Position numbers and translations under genes: made by a program
Part shown: positions 25,759 through 37,105 of the stretch, piece after piece
Position numbering within the stretch: the stretch's first letter is position 1
Layout: every line of letters starts with the position of its first letter
Notes under the pieces: generated by a model
The model's input: only the letters and a program-made list of their open reading frames with translations
What the model was told of the DNA's origin: nothing
Database searches by the model: none
Source of the DNA: Saccharomycopsis malanga
Taxonomy: Eukaryota; Ascomycota; Saccharomycetes; Ascoideales; Saccharomycopsidaceae
Direction of reading: 5' to 3'
Length of the DNA stretch: 64,000 nt
Assembly (NCBI GenBank): GCA_004014935.1
Contig: CP025325.1
Location: forward strand, 2,542,001-2,606,000

Positions 25759-26783
25759 TTCTGAGGTTCTCTTTAAAGGTTCTCTAACTGACGTAGAACT
25801 ACTGAAAATATACTAATATGGTCCAACGTATATGGATCAACACGATAAAAAATTTCAAAAAGTCCAACACGCTCGCCGGAGATGCTGCAACTGAAGAATT
25901 GATCTGTTGGTATGCGGCTAATATAACTAGGGAAAGTCCTGAGGATACTTGCAAATGGTGACAAACAAGCAGAAAAGCACCAAATTGAAAAAAGTTAAAT
26001 CGAAAGATTTTGGAGATACAATAAAAAAAAAATTTTATTTTTTGATTTTTTTTTTTTTTTCTTTCTCTGCTTGGTCCAAATAGTGGAGGTTTTTACTAAA
26101 TTTTTCACTTTTTCCCATGGTCTCTGGCAGTAGAAATTTTTCGCCGCTGAAAAATGCGGAAAAAAATTTTTGTGCGTCTGAAAAATCGATGACTTGTTAC
26201 CCGAAGGGGCTGTAGACAGATGCACACTGTTGAAGACTTTTGAAGATACTACATGAAAACAGCAATTAAACTCTAATACATTCTTTTCTTTTATTACATT
26301 ATCATTGCCCTTTCAGCCTTGTACAATAGCCTCATTCATTATATGATTGATTCCCTCCCTTGATGGACACAAAGATGCGATTGCTACCCGGTTCTATTAA
26401 AGTTACACTTCTTGTAGTGTGATAAGCAATTGTGGAGTGTCTCATTTCGCTGACTATGCGACTGATTTGAGCGAGTTTACAATTCAAAAGATTATGTTAG
26501 AGTAGAGCTCCAACACTCACTACCAGTAGATATAATAATAAAGCAAATGGGTCATAACAGATTAGAGTAGCATGTCGAATAACAGACTGTATGCGAAATA
26601 AGTAATAAAAATGTAAAAAAGAACTTATTGAACTAGACGTGAACAAGCAAGAAAGAAGAAAAGAGAATAACGGATGAGTCGTCTCGAAATATGTGTTATG
26701 TTTAAAGATAAAATGCCATATCCAGTAAAAAAAAAGTATGTATGTGTTTATATAATTATATTTGATTCGTGAAAGTTGTTTTA
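25759..26783. other. Intergenic region: SRO9 promoter and Puf-gene 3' flank
   Basis: Both genes are on the minus strand. Poly-A and poly-T runs lie at about 26020-26060, and no conserved ORF is present. The short minus-strand frame at 25995-26225 is low complexity. Confidence 0.5.
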
Positions 26784-29700
26784 TTATCTGTACATACCAG
26801 TGTTGTAAGGTTGAGCCTGCAGGAAACTGCCATTCATGTTAGAATCGATGTTGTTGTTGATATTGAGCCGGCCCAACTGGTTGAGCAAAACGTTATCATA
26901 CTGTGAATAACCATTTTGCGCGACACCTTGGGGTTGCTGTTGAGACATCATTGGAGCAGGCTGGATATTCTGCATTGTACTCGCATTGTATCCATTGAAA
27001 AGCGACTGGTTGTATTGTGGATTGAATTGTGGCTGCTGTTGTTGAGGAGATGGCTGAAAATTGTTATACTCCAAGCTTTGGGAAGCAAACTGAGGTGAAA
27101 CAATATGTTGCAAAGGATTTACATAACGGCTATTGTTGCCATTATTAGAACCAGAACTCAAACTTCGTTGCAATTGAGAATTTATAGGCATATTTTGTGA
27201 AGCAATTCCGTTCACCATGGCCATCATGGCTTGATTAGAGCCTTGACTAGTATTTCCTCTTCCTGGAGCATTGTTTCTATTGGTTTTCAATTTTACTCCA
27301 GCAAAATGTGGGCTGTTGAAATTGCTTCCATTAGTGTTGCCGTTGATAGTGCCAGTTGATCTACCTACACTTAGACTTTCCTTAGCACTTAGTCCTACCT
27401 CATCCATCAATCTCTTGTAACCTTGCTGATATGTGGTCACATTCATATCAATCAATGTTTTCTTAATTTGTTGAATAATCAATGGTTTTAGGTTATTTTC
27501 AGTAACTAAAGGAGTTGACAAAGTCTTGTGGATAAAGGTTGGACCATAGGTAAACTCTTTTAATATTTGTTTGAGACAGTCAGGAGCCTTTTTTATGTTT
27601 TGTTGAGCATCATTATCGTCATCCTGTTCAAATATATCGCCATACAAGTTGCGAAGAATTAACCCGCCAGCCTCAGTATGGTTCCTATTGTTGAGAATCT
27701 TCAAAATTGTCAAGCTACCCAATTTATTGTAACTAAGCTCAACAAGCCATGGCAAAATTTTTTTGGTTAGGATCATGTGCCGATTTTTCAAGCTACAGGT
27801 GTCGAGATACCAAGTTAATAGCAAAGCACCGTTGCTATGGATGGCCAAAAACTCAGCGTAGACAATAATAAGGGATGCTAGAAGCGAAGTTTGTTCAATA
27901 GTACAATTACCACTTTCTAAGACCGCACGGATTGCACGAGACCCATAACGGTCCTGAGCCAAGACCCAAAATTTGGAACAGATAGCTTCAAAAATAAAAT
28001 TGTTCCATGGCGTTCCAAATTTCAAACATCCTTGCACTAGATAATTACCAAAACCGTCTTTGAATAACGGTGCAACATATGGTAACAAAGATTGTTTGAC
28101 AAGTTGTTTTTGTCTACCAGTCCGCGCTACATTGATAATCTTTTGACCTGCCCAAGTACCGTTTTTATGAATTCCCATCTGGGCAATGTATGGAGCAATT
28201 TTTTTGAGAACAATGTCTTTGACCTCCTCGCTGGAGACTTCAAAGATCTTTTGCACTACTGTATTGCCTAGATAGTCACTTGACAATTCAGCAATCTCAT
28301 CGTACATTGCCAAAGCAATACTTTCGATCTCAAACTGGCTAAGCTGATTTGAGTCGGACAACTTTCTAATCTCCCTCAATTTAGGAGCATCAAATTCTCT
28401 GTTTGAAATTGGATCAGGCAATGGCCCATACTCGCTATCAAAGCCAGTATAAGTCACAGCATTACCAATCATATGAGCGATGGCACTATGTTCATGTTCC
28501 TTGTCATGAACGTACACCTGGAATTGTTCCAAAATGGAATACAAATTAGGCAAAATCTCCTTAAACGGCAACGGTTCAGATGTCAACAAAAGGTTTTTTC
28601 TTTCATGGTCCACATTACCTGGTGTGACAGACGTTGTAGCAGATGAAGACGATGGCTGGGTTTTCATAGTCTGTTTCGATAATGTAGATCCTTGTGAAGC
28701 TGCCATGGCATTGGACCCTTGTGGATTCGCATATTGATTAGACAAAATCTTAGCAAATCCCACAATGCAGGTATAGTTCGGAAACAATTCCTGGTGATTC
28801 AATTGAGCTTTGGCCCGCATGGCTATTTCGATGTTATCAAACTCCACAACGGCACACATGCTGTCAGAGTTCTGTTTGAGTGTTGATGATGTGCGGTTCA
28901 CATTGTCATGTGTCCCATGGGAATATTCGTCATCTTCTCTAATAGTCCCAATGGTCTTCGGGTCTTCAAGAGACCCCTCATCAAAAGTATCTGATTTTAA
29001 CGCACTGAACACATAAACACCATGGGTCTTACCAAAGCTAGATACCAAACGGTAAATAGCAGATGCCGTGGTAACCCCATAGTTTAACGGTGGCAAGTTC
29101 ATTATCACAATGGCATTAGTCGGAGACAATGTAGCAACCTGGAATGTGGAGCAAAATTCCAACATTTGTAAATTGACATCATCAACAAGTAATGGTTGAT
29201 GCTGGTTAGAACCAGGACTCAAAGGACTGGTCAAGCTCAGCAAGTTGGCATTATAATTCTGCTGCGGTTGCTGTAAAATGCTTTGGCTACCAACAGGAGA
29301 ATTGTAATACAGACCAGATGTTTCAACATTCAAAGGAGCATTTGAACCAATAGAATAGGTTTGGGACCGAGGTCTAGATGTATCAAGCATACTTTCAGCA
29401 ATCAATGTTTGTTTTACATAGTTTTGATTAGCGGAAGAATCAAATAGTTGAGCCACATCGGAGTTTCGAACATAATCGTAAGAGTTTTGAGGAATTACAG
29501 TGCTTTCGGGACTGAGCTGGTTGACTGTATTCAATGCCGAATTGTCACCAGTTTGTAAGTTTTCACCGATAATAGTAGGAACATTTTGGACATTCGGGGT
29601 GGTATTCAAATGGCTATCATACGGCAAGTGATATTGTTTCTCGCTCAAAGCATTGGTGGTAGTATATGATCTGATTCTAGAAAAGTCTGGTAACGTAGTA

Positions 29701-30635
29701 GTGCCAATCTGAGTTACCTGACTTGTTGACTGAGATAAATGCTGGAGAGTAGGCGGGGTAGGTTGTTTATGTTGTGATTGGGGCTGTATTTGAGGTGATT
29801 GTGGGGATGTTTGGTCCTGTTGTTGTAATTGCTGTTGTGATGGTTGTGTGAGTTGTTGCATTGAGTTGTAATGTTTTAAAGAAACAGGATGGGATTCAGT
29901 CATAGGCTCGTTAGACATAACGGAGGATAAATCATTGTTGCCAGTAGTCCAAATGTTGGAATCAAATCCAAACAATGAGCCTGATCTTAATCTTCTACCA
30001 CCACCAACAGGAGGCAAGTTGGATGACGACGAGGCGGAGATATTGCTATTAGAATTTGCAGTTCCAGACCCGCTGAAACCCAAAATTTCACTAAAGGGGT
30101 CTCTAGCGGGAAAGGGGGCACCGGCAGGACTGGAACTGCTGGAATTTACTGCGGTGAGAAGAGGTGATGTTCTACTGTTGATGCCTAAATTAGATGTTGA
30201 AGAGTTTGCCGTGTTGTTAGAAGGGACTACCAACGAATTGGCAGAATGGTTACTCAAAAAATCAAAATTGAGGGAAGACCCCGGATGATATGCGGAAGAA
30301 GAGGAAGACGTAGAATTAAACCGCGAAGGAAGCGTGCCTGCTCTTGCTCTGGTTCTGAATCCACCCAACTGACTATTTAGTTTAGCAGTAGAGTTCTCAG
30401 AAGATGAAAGCAGTTTCCAAGAATCATTGGCAGTAGAGTTCGCGCTTTTAGGCGGGCTCGACGATCCAAATTGAGGCAAGTTGGCTATGCTATGTTTTGT
30501 ATTATTATCCACTGGATATTGGGAAACCTGGCCAGCAGAGCTCATTTGATTTTGTTGCTGATTAACTGTCTGATTCAAATACGCTGGTCGTTCATCCACT
30601 GCTCCCATGAAATCAGCGGGGTAGTTGTTCATCAT
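26784..30635 (-). CDS. JSN1: Pumilio-family RNA-binding protein with RRM (Jsn1/Puf2 type)
   Basis: Jsn1 and Puf2 bind mRNAs for membrane-associated proteins and act in post-transcriptional control. The 1283-residue product has a Ser/Asn-rich N-terminus, a Gln-rich stretch near 255-295, and an RRM near 500-632 (IVIMNLPPLNYG, later CAVVEFDNIEIAMRAKAQL). Divergent Pumilio repeats run from about 750 to 1005, including DYLGNTVVQKIFEVSS, GTWAGQKIINVARTGRQ, GFGNYLVQGCLKFG and DRYGSRAIRAVLES. The tail is Asn/Gln-rich. The RRM-before-Puf order separates this from Puf3-5 and Puf6. The family has two paralogues in S. cerevisiae (JSN1 and PUF2), so the symbol marks the subfamily only. Two adjacent ATGs open the frame; I take the first. 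Confidence 0.88.
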   Translation of the reverse strand: MMNNYPADFMGAVDERPAYLNQTVNQQQNQMSSAGQVSQYPVDNNTKHSIANLPQFGSSSPPKSANSTANDSWKLLSSSENSTAKLNSQLGGFRTRARAGTLPSRFNSTSSSSSAYHPGSSLNFDFLSNHSANSLVVPSNNTANSSTSNLGINSRTSPLLTAVNSSSSSPAGAPFPARDPFSEILGFSGSGTANSNSNISASSSSNLPPVGGGRRLRSGSLFGFDSNIWTTGNNDLSSVMSNEPMTESHPVSLKHYNSMQQLTQPSQQQLQQQDQTSPQSPQIQPQSQHKQPTPPTLQHLSQSTSQVTQIGTTTLPDFSRIRSYTTTNALSEKQYHLPYDSHLNTTPNVQNVPTIIGENLQTGDNSALNTVNQLSPESTVIPQNSYDYVRNSDVAQLFDSSANQNYVKQTLIAESMLDTSRPRSQTYSIGSNAPLNVETSGLYYNSPVGSQSILQQPQQNYNANLLSLTSPLSPGSNQHQPLLVDDVNLQMLEFCSTFQVATLSPTNAIVIMNLPPLNYGVTTASAIYRLVSSFGKTHGVYVFSALKSDTFDEGSLEDPKTIGTIREDDEYSHGTHDNVNRTSSTLKQNSDSMCAVVEFDNIEIAMRAKAQLNHQELFPNYTCIVGFAKILSNQYANPQGSNAMAASQGSTLSKQTMKTQPSSSSATTSVTPGNVDHERKNLLLTSEPLPFKEILPNLYSILEQFQVYVHDKEHEHSAIAHMIGNAVTYTGFDSEYGPLPDPISNREFDAPKLREIRKLSDSNQLSQFEIESIALAMYDEIAELSSDYLGNTVVQKIFEVSSEEVKDIVLKKIAPYIAQMGIHKNGTWAGQKIINVARTGRQKQLVKQSLLPYVAPLFKDGFGNYLVQGCLKFGTPWNNFIFEAICSKFWVLAQDRYGSRAIRAVLESGNCTIEQTSLLASLIIVYAEFLAIHSNGALLLTWYLDTCSLKNRHMILTKKILPWLVELSYNKLGSLTILKILNNRNHTEAGGLILRNLYGDIFEQDDDNDAQQNIKKAPDCLKQILKEFTYGPTFIHKTLSTPLVTENNLKPLIIQQIKKTLIDMNVTTYQQGYKRLMDEVGLSAKESLSVGRSTGTINGNTNGSNFNSPHFAGVKLKTNRNNAPGRGNTSQGSNQAMMAMVNGIASQNMPINSQLQRSLSSGSNNGNNSRYVNPLQHIVSPQFASQSLEYNNFQPSPQQQQPQFNPQYNQSLFNGYNASTMQNIQPAPMMSQQQPQGVAQNGYSQYDNVLLNQLGRLNINNNIDSNMNGSFLQAQPYNTGMYR

Positions 30636-31665
30636 GGATAATCACCAGAATGTGAGTCTAGTAAATATAACCTGATTTAATCCGGAGAAGAAAGTTTCTA
30701 ATGGTACAATCTAATTGCAATGCGAAATTTCACAGTCCAATAAAATGATGGTATGCGAGTGTGTGTATAAATAAAGAAGGTCTGTATATTTTTAATAAAC
30801 GCTAAGCACTCTCTTGCTGAGCGTGTTTTCTGTTGGGACTGAAATAAAAAGACAGCGAGTTTCTTCCAATAGACAATGCGGAAAAGTTATTAAGGGAGTG
30901 CGGGTAACAAAAAAAGAACATTCCTTCGCATAGTGAGGGTGGCAATAGAGAAGAAGAGGAAGGTAGTTATTTAATTGTTTCTTACCGGAATTGTTTCTTG
31001 GAGGAATGTGGAGGGATTGCTGTTGAGGAGATTTGCAGGAAGAGTTGTAGAAGATTTGTAGGTTATTTATATAGCATTCAGAGCTTTTTCAGCCATTTTT
31101 TTTTGTTTCCATCTTTTCCTTTTTTTCCTTGTTCCTGTCTCTAGTCTTTTTAAACTACAGCTTGTCTTCCTGATTCATTTGAAGATTTGTTTTTCCTTCA
31201 TTCCCCTTGTTTGTAGCTGTCGTTTTGTTTTCCAATAACTTATATAGACTGATTGATTCTACCAAGTGTAAATCAATTATTTTTCTACAACAAATTACTA
31301 AAGATTGTAGTTCTCTAGTATCAGTACTCCTATCAACGAAACCACTACGGTAGAATGCGAAGCATGCATTCCTATGGCAAGTCTTTAACCGGCGAAGCTC
31401 ATGACTGATTATTTCCACAGATCTATGAGTTCTCCACAGGTTGTCTACACGAACGCATCAACGTTTATTGGAAATCACGCCAAGACATCATATCGTGCCT
31501 GCCAATCTTTAAAAAAACGTGACCATTATTCCGTCTCACGCAATTGTACGGACGAATTTACTTCTAAATTTTCTTAATACTATTTTGGTATCGTATTTAT
31601 ACTGTATTTATCTACAACATGTTTGTCTCATCAAAATCGTGTAAATATTGCCATATATAGCAAAC
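30636..31665. other. Intergenic region: Puf-gene promoter and STU1 3' flank
   Basis: About 1 kb without a supportable gene. The minus-strand frame at 31155-31418 (87 codons) shows no domain and no conserved-looking composition. The region just upstream of the Puf gene is probably a long leader. Confidence 0.5.
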
Positions 31666-34600
31666 TCATATGTAATCGCTATAATATTTGATTAATCTTT
31701 GCTGAGTAGCATCCAATGTTGTGTACTCTTGTAGAAGCTTTCCACTGTGTCTCGTCTGTTCAATTTTGTATATTATTGCGTATACAAGCACGCTTTCCCT
31801 ACGTATCTCACTTTTGACTGAGTTTATACTGGTTACAAGGTTATTTTCTACTGTGCTCAATACAGTATAGTCACGCTCCACGTCGAACGTCTTAACGCTT
31901 CCAATAAGAGCCTTTGCAACACCTGTCAAATAGTACTTGATATGCACCTCACTGCTTCTCTTTCCATTTTGGCCGTCCATTAAAGGCTGTGAAAGGATTT
32001 TTAGAAGCAGTGGTGCTTCTATTCCACTGGCACTGATCACATCCAAAATTGTTTCCATTAGTGCAACACAAGTTTCCTCAAGCTTCGTATCCTTGTTAGC
32101 TGCCACTGCATTCAAGATCCTCGTACTAGTTCCCCAGTACTTCTTCATGTGTTTTACTGTGAACAAACTGTGATTTTCCAAGTTGGATATACTGACCATT
32201 AGCCTAAATATCATAAGAACGTTTTCCACGTTCCAGTCGATTGAAGGTAGCTTGCTGTCTATGTATCGTATCATAGCGTTGTATATTTCATTGTATCCCT
32301 CCTTGCTAACCACCCACGAGCAAACAGAGGTCAAGTTTCCTTTGCCCTGCAATTCAACCATGATATGATGAAGCATGAAAATAACCAAACTAGCGTCTTT
32401 TCCGTTGATTATATCAAACTCCCGAATAATGCTTTTGAACCGACTGAGACTAACTTTGTTAAATACCTCATTCTCAAGTTCTTCACGTTGATTCAATCTG
32501 TACACCCCTTGATCTTTCAAGCTGATCAACCGATGTTTTTCAACTTGGTGATCCACCAACCGATCATAGACCCCGCTAAAACTGTATCCATCCTCATAAA
32601 TAGCAACCTTGTAACGGCTTTTGTCAATAGATTTCAACGGATCAACTGTTTCAATCAACTTGTTGATTTTCACAGCTTCTGCACTATTCAAAACAGATGG
32701 AACATTCTCCTCCCTTGCTTTCAGGGTTTTCGGAGAAGAACTAAAATGTTTTTCTTCTGCTTCTAGCGTTTTGATTTGTGTCTTCAAAAACGGCGGAACA
32801 ATCTTTGTCATCTCCTCAACATTATCAATTTCGCTGTCAGAATTGTTGTTCATATGAGCATCTTGGACGTCATCTGGTTTATTCAAATCACTAATTTTGA
32901 CAGGACTTATTCCAAAACTGATATCAAACATCTCATCCTCAACAATTCGGTTATCTTTCCCATTATTATGGTTTTCAAGGAAACTGATTTTTCTCTCGCT
33001 GGAGCCAGCAGAATTTCCGTTTTTGGCCTTGTCAGCAAATAGTTTCTTGAGCTCTTGATACCCTGAAAAATTCTGCTTGGTTTCTTCCTTTAATTCTATT
33101 GCGGGTTGCGAGGTGGCATTTTCCGATAAAGTCACATCCCAATTAGATGTTAAGCTCTTGTTACTTCCTTCAGGCTGTGCGACTTTGTGCCAATTTTGAG
33201 ACTTGCCAATAAAGCTGAAGAGAACGGCCTTAGTAACATGAATAGAGACAACTTGACTCTCGCCAGTTTCATCAAATGTGTTATTTATGAAACCGTTAAA
33301 AGACTTTGCATATTTTCTTGAAATTAGCTGTAATATGTCTTTAACAAGGCTGTCTTGGCAACCTTCCTGCCAGATCAATATTAAGCTTGTCAAGATATTG
33401 TCTAGTAGCAACAGGAAGCTGGAAGATTTTTTGTTCATGTTAGAATTGAAAATTAAATGCTTGAGAACAGCCAAGCCATATTTGACACGATTTTTTTTCT
33501 CTCCTATGTGCTTCAAAAGATGTTCAATAACCTTATCAAATGTAAGTAATTCAACAAGGTTATCAAATGATGTGAATAGAAACTCATCAGATTGCTGTCT
33601 TGACAATGCAATTTCTATCCAGTCATCAATGGCAACAAAGTCAATAATCTTGGTCATAACATCATTGTATAGAAACCCAAATAAAAATGAAGGATTGCTG
33701 TCAGCTACACTGTGTAATGTAGAGCTCAACAAAGCATGCTCCGTCATTGAAAACATGTATCCTGAGTCAATTAATTGAATCAAAGAGTTTGTTCCCTCAT
33801 GTGCACTGCGTTTACCTGACTTGAGATTTACTATGATTTTGTCAAGTTCCAGAAGATTCTCTTTTTTGTTATTGTTAGCTGCTTCCTCCTTCGATTCTCC
33901 AAGTACCAACTTGTTTGCCATACTAGTATTGATCTCAGTGTCGGTGTCTTCTCTGGAACTTGTCACACTTGATGCATCATCGTTCTGGTCGACGCTGGCA
34001 GCTTGTCGAATAGATCTGAATCTGTCACTTCGATCGGAAAGCAACTCATTTTTTTTTCCAAAACTATACTCGTTGGCAAACGGAGGGGGCTTTGCTAATG
34101 GCTTTGTTTCAGTATTCTCATTGGTCTTATGATAAGTTGGTTTTCGGGACAAACGAACCGGTTTGCCTATTCCAAAAACCTTCAAGGAATCCCCGAAACT
34201 ACCAGCGCTTCCGGAAAACCTGTTGAATGCTTCTTGGGAAGATGATACTGCAGGTGGAAGTCTTGACGACAGCTCAGACACTGACCTTGATTTCACAACA
34301 GGACGATAGCTTGTTTTCTCGTTTGCGCTATGCCTATTTTGTTTGTCTCTCATAGTGCGGAAAGAGGTAACAGAAGCCGGTCTCGGTTTTGCTGCAAAGC
34401 TGTTAGTTTTCTCTGACTGGCTGAGAGCATCACTGGAAACATCTTTGGGCTTTGCCCTGTCTAGCAATTTAGCGACATTAGCAGGTAACTTGATATATAA
34501 ATCGGCACATCCGTTCGGATAATACCTGTAAAGAAGCCAAAACGTTTTTCGCAATTGTTCCCGTACCAACGGATTAGGATCACAAAGACCCTTTTCTATC

Positions 34601-36162
34601 ATATGTTCCATCAACTTCAAAGCATTACCTTCATGGACTGAAAGTGTGTTGGCATCTGTTACACGCTCAAGGCCAGTTGGGTGTTTTAAAATAATAATAG
34701 ATAACCAGTTACCGCTAAATATTCTTGGGGAGAGACTTTTATCTGCCGAATAATCATAAATTAAGTTTAAGATTCGAAAATTGAAATGCTTCAAACTGTA
34801 AACTTGCTCCAACACAGCGTAGATGACAGCATTAGCATTGTTATTGTTTATTTTCTTTGTTGTTGCGGTCAACTTTATGACGTTTTTGAAAATAAGCTCC
34901 ACCATAGCAGGCTCAAAGTTGCTTATATTCAACAACTGAAACAATTCTTTCATAAACTTGCATCCATTTGTAGAAAGTGTAGTTCGAAGAGAGTTAATAG
35001 CTTTATGTACACCGTTCAAAAGGTGAGCCTTAAAATACTCCAAAAATTCCTTTTGGTTGTCGTCTGATTGTTGTAAAATATCAGAGCGAATGATAGCTCG
35101 AAGCTTGGCAATATGTTTTTCACGCTTTGACCAATTAAACTCTGTTTCCCTGCCTTCAAAGTCACGCTCAACCATGGAGGCAGATGATACAAGTGCTGAA
35201 ATAGAATTAAACTCTAGTGGAGCAATCAGTTCTAGTTTGAACGAAGATGAGCTATGAAGTATAGTGTCTAATCTTTGGCTGATATCTTGGGTATCGACTG
35301 TTTTTTCGTGGTTGACGTCGGGAACGCTATCTGATTGTCCAGATGGGCCTTGGTTAAATTTGTAGTATGTAAATGGATCTTGATCCTGACTATCCAGAAG
35401 CACTTGAGTCTTCTTTTGCTCTTCATCTTCATCAATTAGAATATTGCTAGACGTGTCTGTATCTAGGATTGTTTGAAGAGCATTTTGGGTGATTCCACAA
35501 CCGTTGGCAACCTCTAAAAAGTTTGCCTTTTTCTGGGCACTTTGAGATATAGAAAACAGAAGGAGTTGTCTCGATAACTCATTAATTGAAACATTGACAG
35601 GAGAACGTGAAAAAGATGAGAATTGAAATAGCCGAATCAAGCCAACATAATATATTGTAAGATCAGTACGAGGTTTATTACGACAGAACAATGCAATAAT
35701 TTTTAGTAGCTCATTGAGAACAAAGATCCTCTTTATGTCATTCAAGTTGGCCAATAAATAGTCTCGTATGAAATACTCAATTTTTGAGGGTATTGCTAAC
35801 CATAGATCAATCACACAAGTATTGAGAATTTTGCGATACTCCGATTTCAGATGTGCCATGTTTTCAATTAAAAACGGTAATATTGCATTGTATGAATCAA
35901 CAACCAAGCTCTCATTGTCATCACACAGGCTAGATAATTTCTTCACTAACCGCCCAATTATTGTTATTGCCAAACTTTTGAGTTTCTCATTTTGATCCGC
36001 GCCAAATACATATTGAAGAATCTTGAAAAAAGAGACATATTCTCTTGAGGAATTGATCGCATGCTGCTTGACAAATGTTCTACATTCCCTCAAAGCATCT
36101 TCCTTGTCTCTGATGTCTATACTTTGGCTCGTAACAATCTTTTTAAACTGCTCAAAATCCAT
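31666..36162 (-). CDS. STU1: CLASP microtubule-binding protein Stu1
   Basis: Stu1 is the budding-yeast CLASP, needed for spindle assembly and loaded on kinetochores and the spindle midzone. The 1498-residue length matches S. cerevisiae Stu1 (about 1500). A TOG-like HEAT array occupies roughly residues 1-200. A second, better conserved CLASP TOG domain lies near 320-565, with FEGRETEFNWSKREKHIAKL, the typical start of that domain. A basic Ser/Arg-rich linker near 590-700 (for example KSRSVSELSSRLPP) is the expected microtubule-lattice binding region. More helical HEAT-like sequence follows, and the C-terminal ~250 residues resemble the CLIP/kinetochore-interacting domain. A perfect ACGCGT box lies 131 bp upstream. 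The start is the first ATG of the frame. Confidence 0.93.
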   Translation of the reverse strand: MDFEQFKKIVTSQSIDIRDKEDALRECRTFVKQHAINSSREYVSFFKILQYVFGADQNEKLKSLAITIIGRLVKKLSSLCDDNESLVVDSYNAILPFLIENMAHLKSEYRKILNTCVIDLWLAIPSKIEYFIRDYLLANLNDIKRIFVLNELLKIIALFCRNKPRTDLTIYYVGLIRLFQFSSFSRSPVNVSINELSRQLLLFSISQSAQKKANFLEVANGCGITQNALQTILDTDTSSNILIDEDEEQKKTQVLLDSQDQDPFTYYKFNQGPSGQSDSVPDVNHEKTVDTQDISQRLDTILHSSSSFKLELIAPLEFNSISALVSSASMVERDFEGRETEFNWSKREKHIAKLRAIIRSDILQQSDDNQKEFLEYFKAHLLNGVHKAINSLRTTLSTNGCKFMKELFQLLNISNFEPAMVELIFKNVIKLTATTKKINNNNANAVIYAVLEQVYSLKHFNFRILNLIYDYSADKSLSPRIFSGNWLSIIILKHPTGLERVTDANTLSVHEGNALKLMEHMIEKGLCDPNPLVREQLRKTFWLLYRYYPNGCADLYIKLPANVAKLLDRAKPKDVSSDALSQSEKTNSFAAKPRPASVTSFRTMRDKQNRHSANEKTSYRPVVKSRSVSELSSRLPPAVSSSQEAFNRFSGSAGSFGDSLKVFGIGKPVRLSRKPTYHKTNENTETKPLAKPPPFANEYSFGKKNELLSDRSDRFRSIRQAASVDQNDDASSVTSSREDTDTEINTSMANKLVLGESKEEAANNNKKENLLELDKIIVNLKSGKRSAHEGTNSLIQLIDSGYMFSMTEHALLSSTLHSVADSNPSFLFGFLYNDVMTKIIDFVAIDDWIEIALSRQQSDEFLFTSFDNLVELLTFDKVIEHLLKHIGEKKNRVKYGLAVLKHLIFNSNMNKKSSSFLLLLDNILTSLILIWQEGCQDSLVKDILQLISRKYAKSFNGFINNTFDETGESQVVSIHVTKAVLFSFIGKSQNWHKVAQPEGSNKSLTSNWDVTLSENATSQPAIELKEETKQNFSGYQELKKLFADKAKNGNSAGSSERKISFLENHNNGKDNRIVEDEMFDISFGISPVKISDLNKPDDVQDAHMNNNSDSEIDNVEEMTKIVPPFLKTQIKTLEAEEKHFSSSPKTLKAREENVPSVLNSAEAVKINKLIETVDPLKSIDKSRYKVAIYEDGYSFSGVYDRLVDHQVEKHRLISLKDQGVYRLNQREELENEVFNKVSLSRFKSIIREFDIINGKDASLVIFMLHHIMVELQGKGNLTSVCSWVVSKEGYNEIYNAMIRYIDSKLPSIDWNVENVLMIFRLMVSISNLENHSLFTVKHMKKYWGTSTRILNAVAANKDTKLEETCVALMETILDVISASGIEAPLLLKILSQPLMDGQNGKRSSEVHIKYYLTGVAKALIGSVKTFDVERDYTVLSTVENNLVTSINSVKSEIRRESVLVYAIIYKIEQTRHSGKLLQEYTTLDATQQRLIKYYSDYI

Positions 36163-36292
36163 TTTGACTGGTATATTTGGCCTAATATATTCATCGCTTA
36201 AATATTGTTAAAAGCTTGAAATGTAAACAAATCATATAAATAAAGGGTGAAAAACAAACAAATATATTGATGCCGGTTACCCTGTAGAAGGC

Positions 36293-36298
36293 ACGCGT
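36293..36298. promoter_or_regulatory. MCB-like ACGCGT box upstream of STU1
   Basis: ACGCGT, the core site of the G1/S factor MBF, lies about 131 bp upstream of the STU1 start, with a second partial ACGCGG a few bases away at 36299-36304. The position is plausible for cell-cycle control of a spindle gene, but a 6-bp match is weak evidence. Confidence 0.4.
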
Positions 36299-36330
36299 TA
36301 CGCGGTTCGATGAGTAGCACCTAAAATTAA

Positions 36331-36675
36331 TAATAATAATATCATATATTTCAAGCCCAGTACATATCAGTTTCGTATATACGCGCTATGTCTAAGGGGG
36401 CTTGGTAAAACCCAGTGGGGAAAACCCAATGATGTCCCGGTCATTGTTAGCTGCCCACCGTCTTTTTCCTGAACACCCGATGGGTTGGAAAGTTAGCACT
36501 AGACTTTGGTCTAGGTCGTGTTTCAGACAGTTACACTTGCCTGTGAAGTCACGTTCAGCATCGTAAAAAGCAGTGAGTAAAAGTGTCGTCTTGGGAATCG
36601 AACCCGTGTTCCTGTTAGGTCTTGTTTTTTTCTTCTTCGAGAGCTCTGACAACTGAGCCAAATGGCCCAGTGGCC
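36331..36675 (-). mobile_element. tRNA-derived SINE with perfect 13-bp target duplication (copy B)
   Basis: This full-length copy is on the minus strand. The direct repeat CACCTAAAATTAA flanks it exactly at 36318-36330 and 36676-36688. Read on the minus strand it starts GGCCACTGGGCCATTTGGCT, has an A box with one change (TGGCTCAGTTG), a perfect B box (complement at 36594-36604), the common body and a TAATAAT-type tail at the left end. The D-stem halves GCTC and GAGC of a tRNA can still pair here. It lies in the STU1-STE50 intergenic region. Confidence 0.92.
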
Positions 36676-36880
36676 CACCTAAAATTAAGAATAGAATAAT
36701 TGTATTATATAATGTCAACATATAGTGATTTTGCCAAATCATTTTGCTGAGAGTTCAATAAAGAAAATTGTATTTGTTTCATTTGATATTTTCAACTTTA
36801 TGTAGCGGACTTTTACTTTGGGAATATAATTGTATTAAAGGCTATCCCAATGGGCAATTTGTAAGTCAAATATAAAAAAA

Positions 36881-37105
36881 TGATAATAATAAGAATCTTA
36901 TAGTTTTAGCTTAGTACATATCGGTTCTGTATGAACGCGCTATATCTGAAGGGACATAGTGAAACCCAGTAAGGAAACCCCAATAATGTCCTGTTGATCA
37001 TAATCTTCTCACTCAATTTGTTGACCGTAAGAACTAGACTTTGGTCTAGATCATGTTTCAGACAGTTGCACTTGCCTGTGAAGTCACACGCTCAAAATCG
37101 TAATG
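36881..37105 (-). mobile_element. 5'-truncated SINE (copy C)
   Basis: The body and 3' end of the same family are present, from the (TAA)n tail at the left to CTTGCCTGTGAAGTCAC at the right, on the minus strand. The tRNA-like head is missing, as is common for 5'-truncated LINE-mobilised copies. It has the AATTTGTTGACCG type of internal block seen in copies D, E, F and G. No target duplication was recognised. It lies about 200 bp from copy B in the same orientation. Confidence 0.85.

Noticed and set aside
36270-36320. GGTTCGATGAG near 36302 as a tRNA B box
   Set aside because: It lacks a matching A box and cloverleaf; the resemblance is confined to a few bases next to the real SINE target site.
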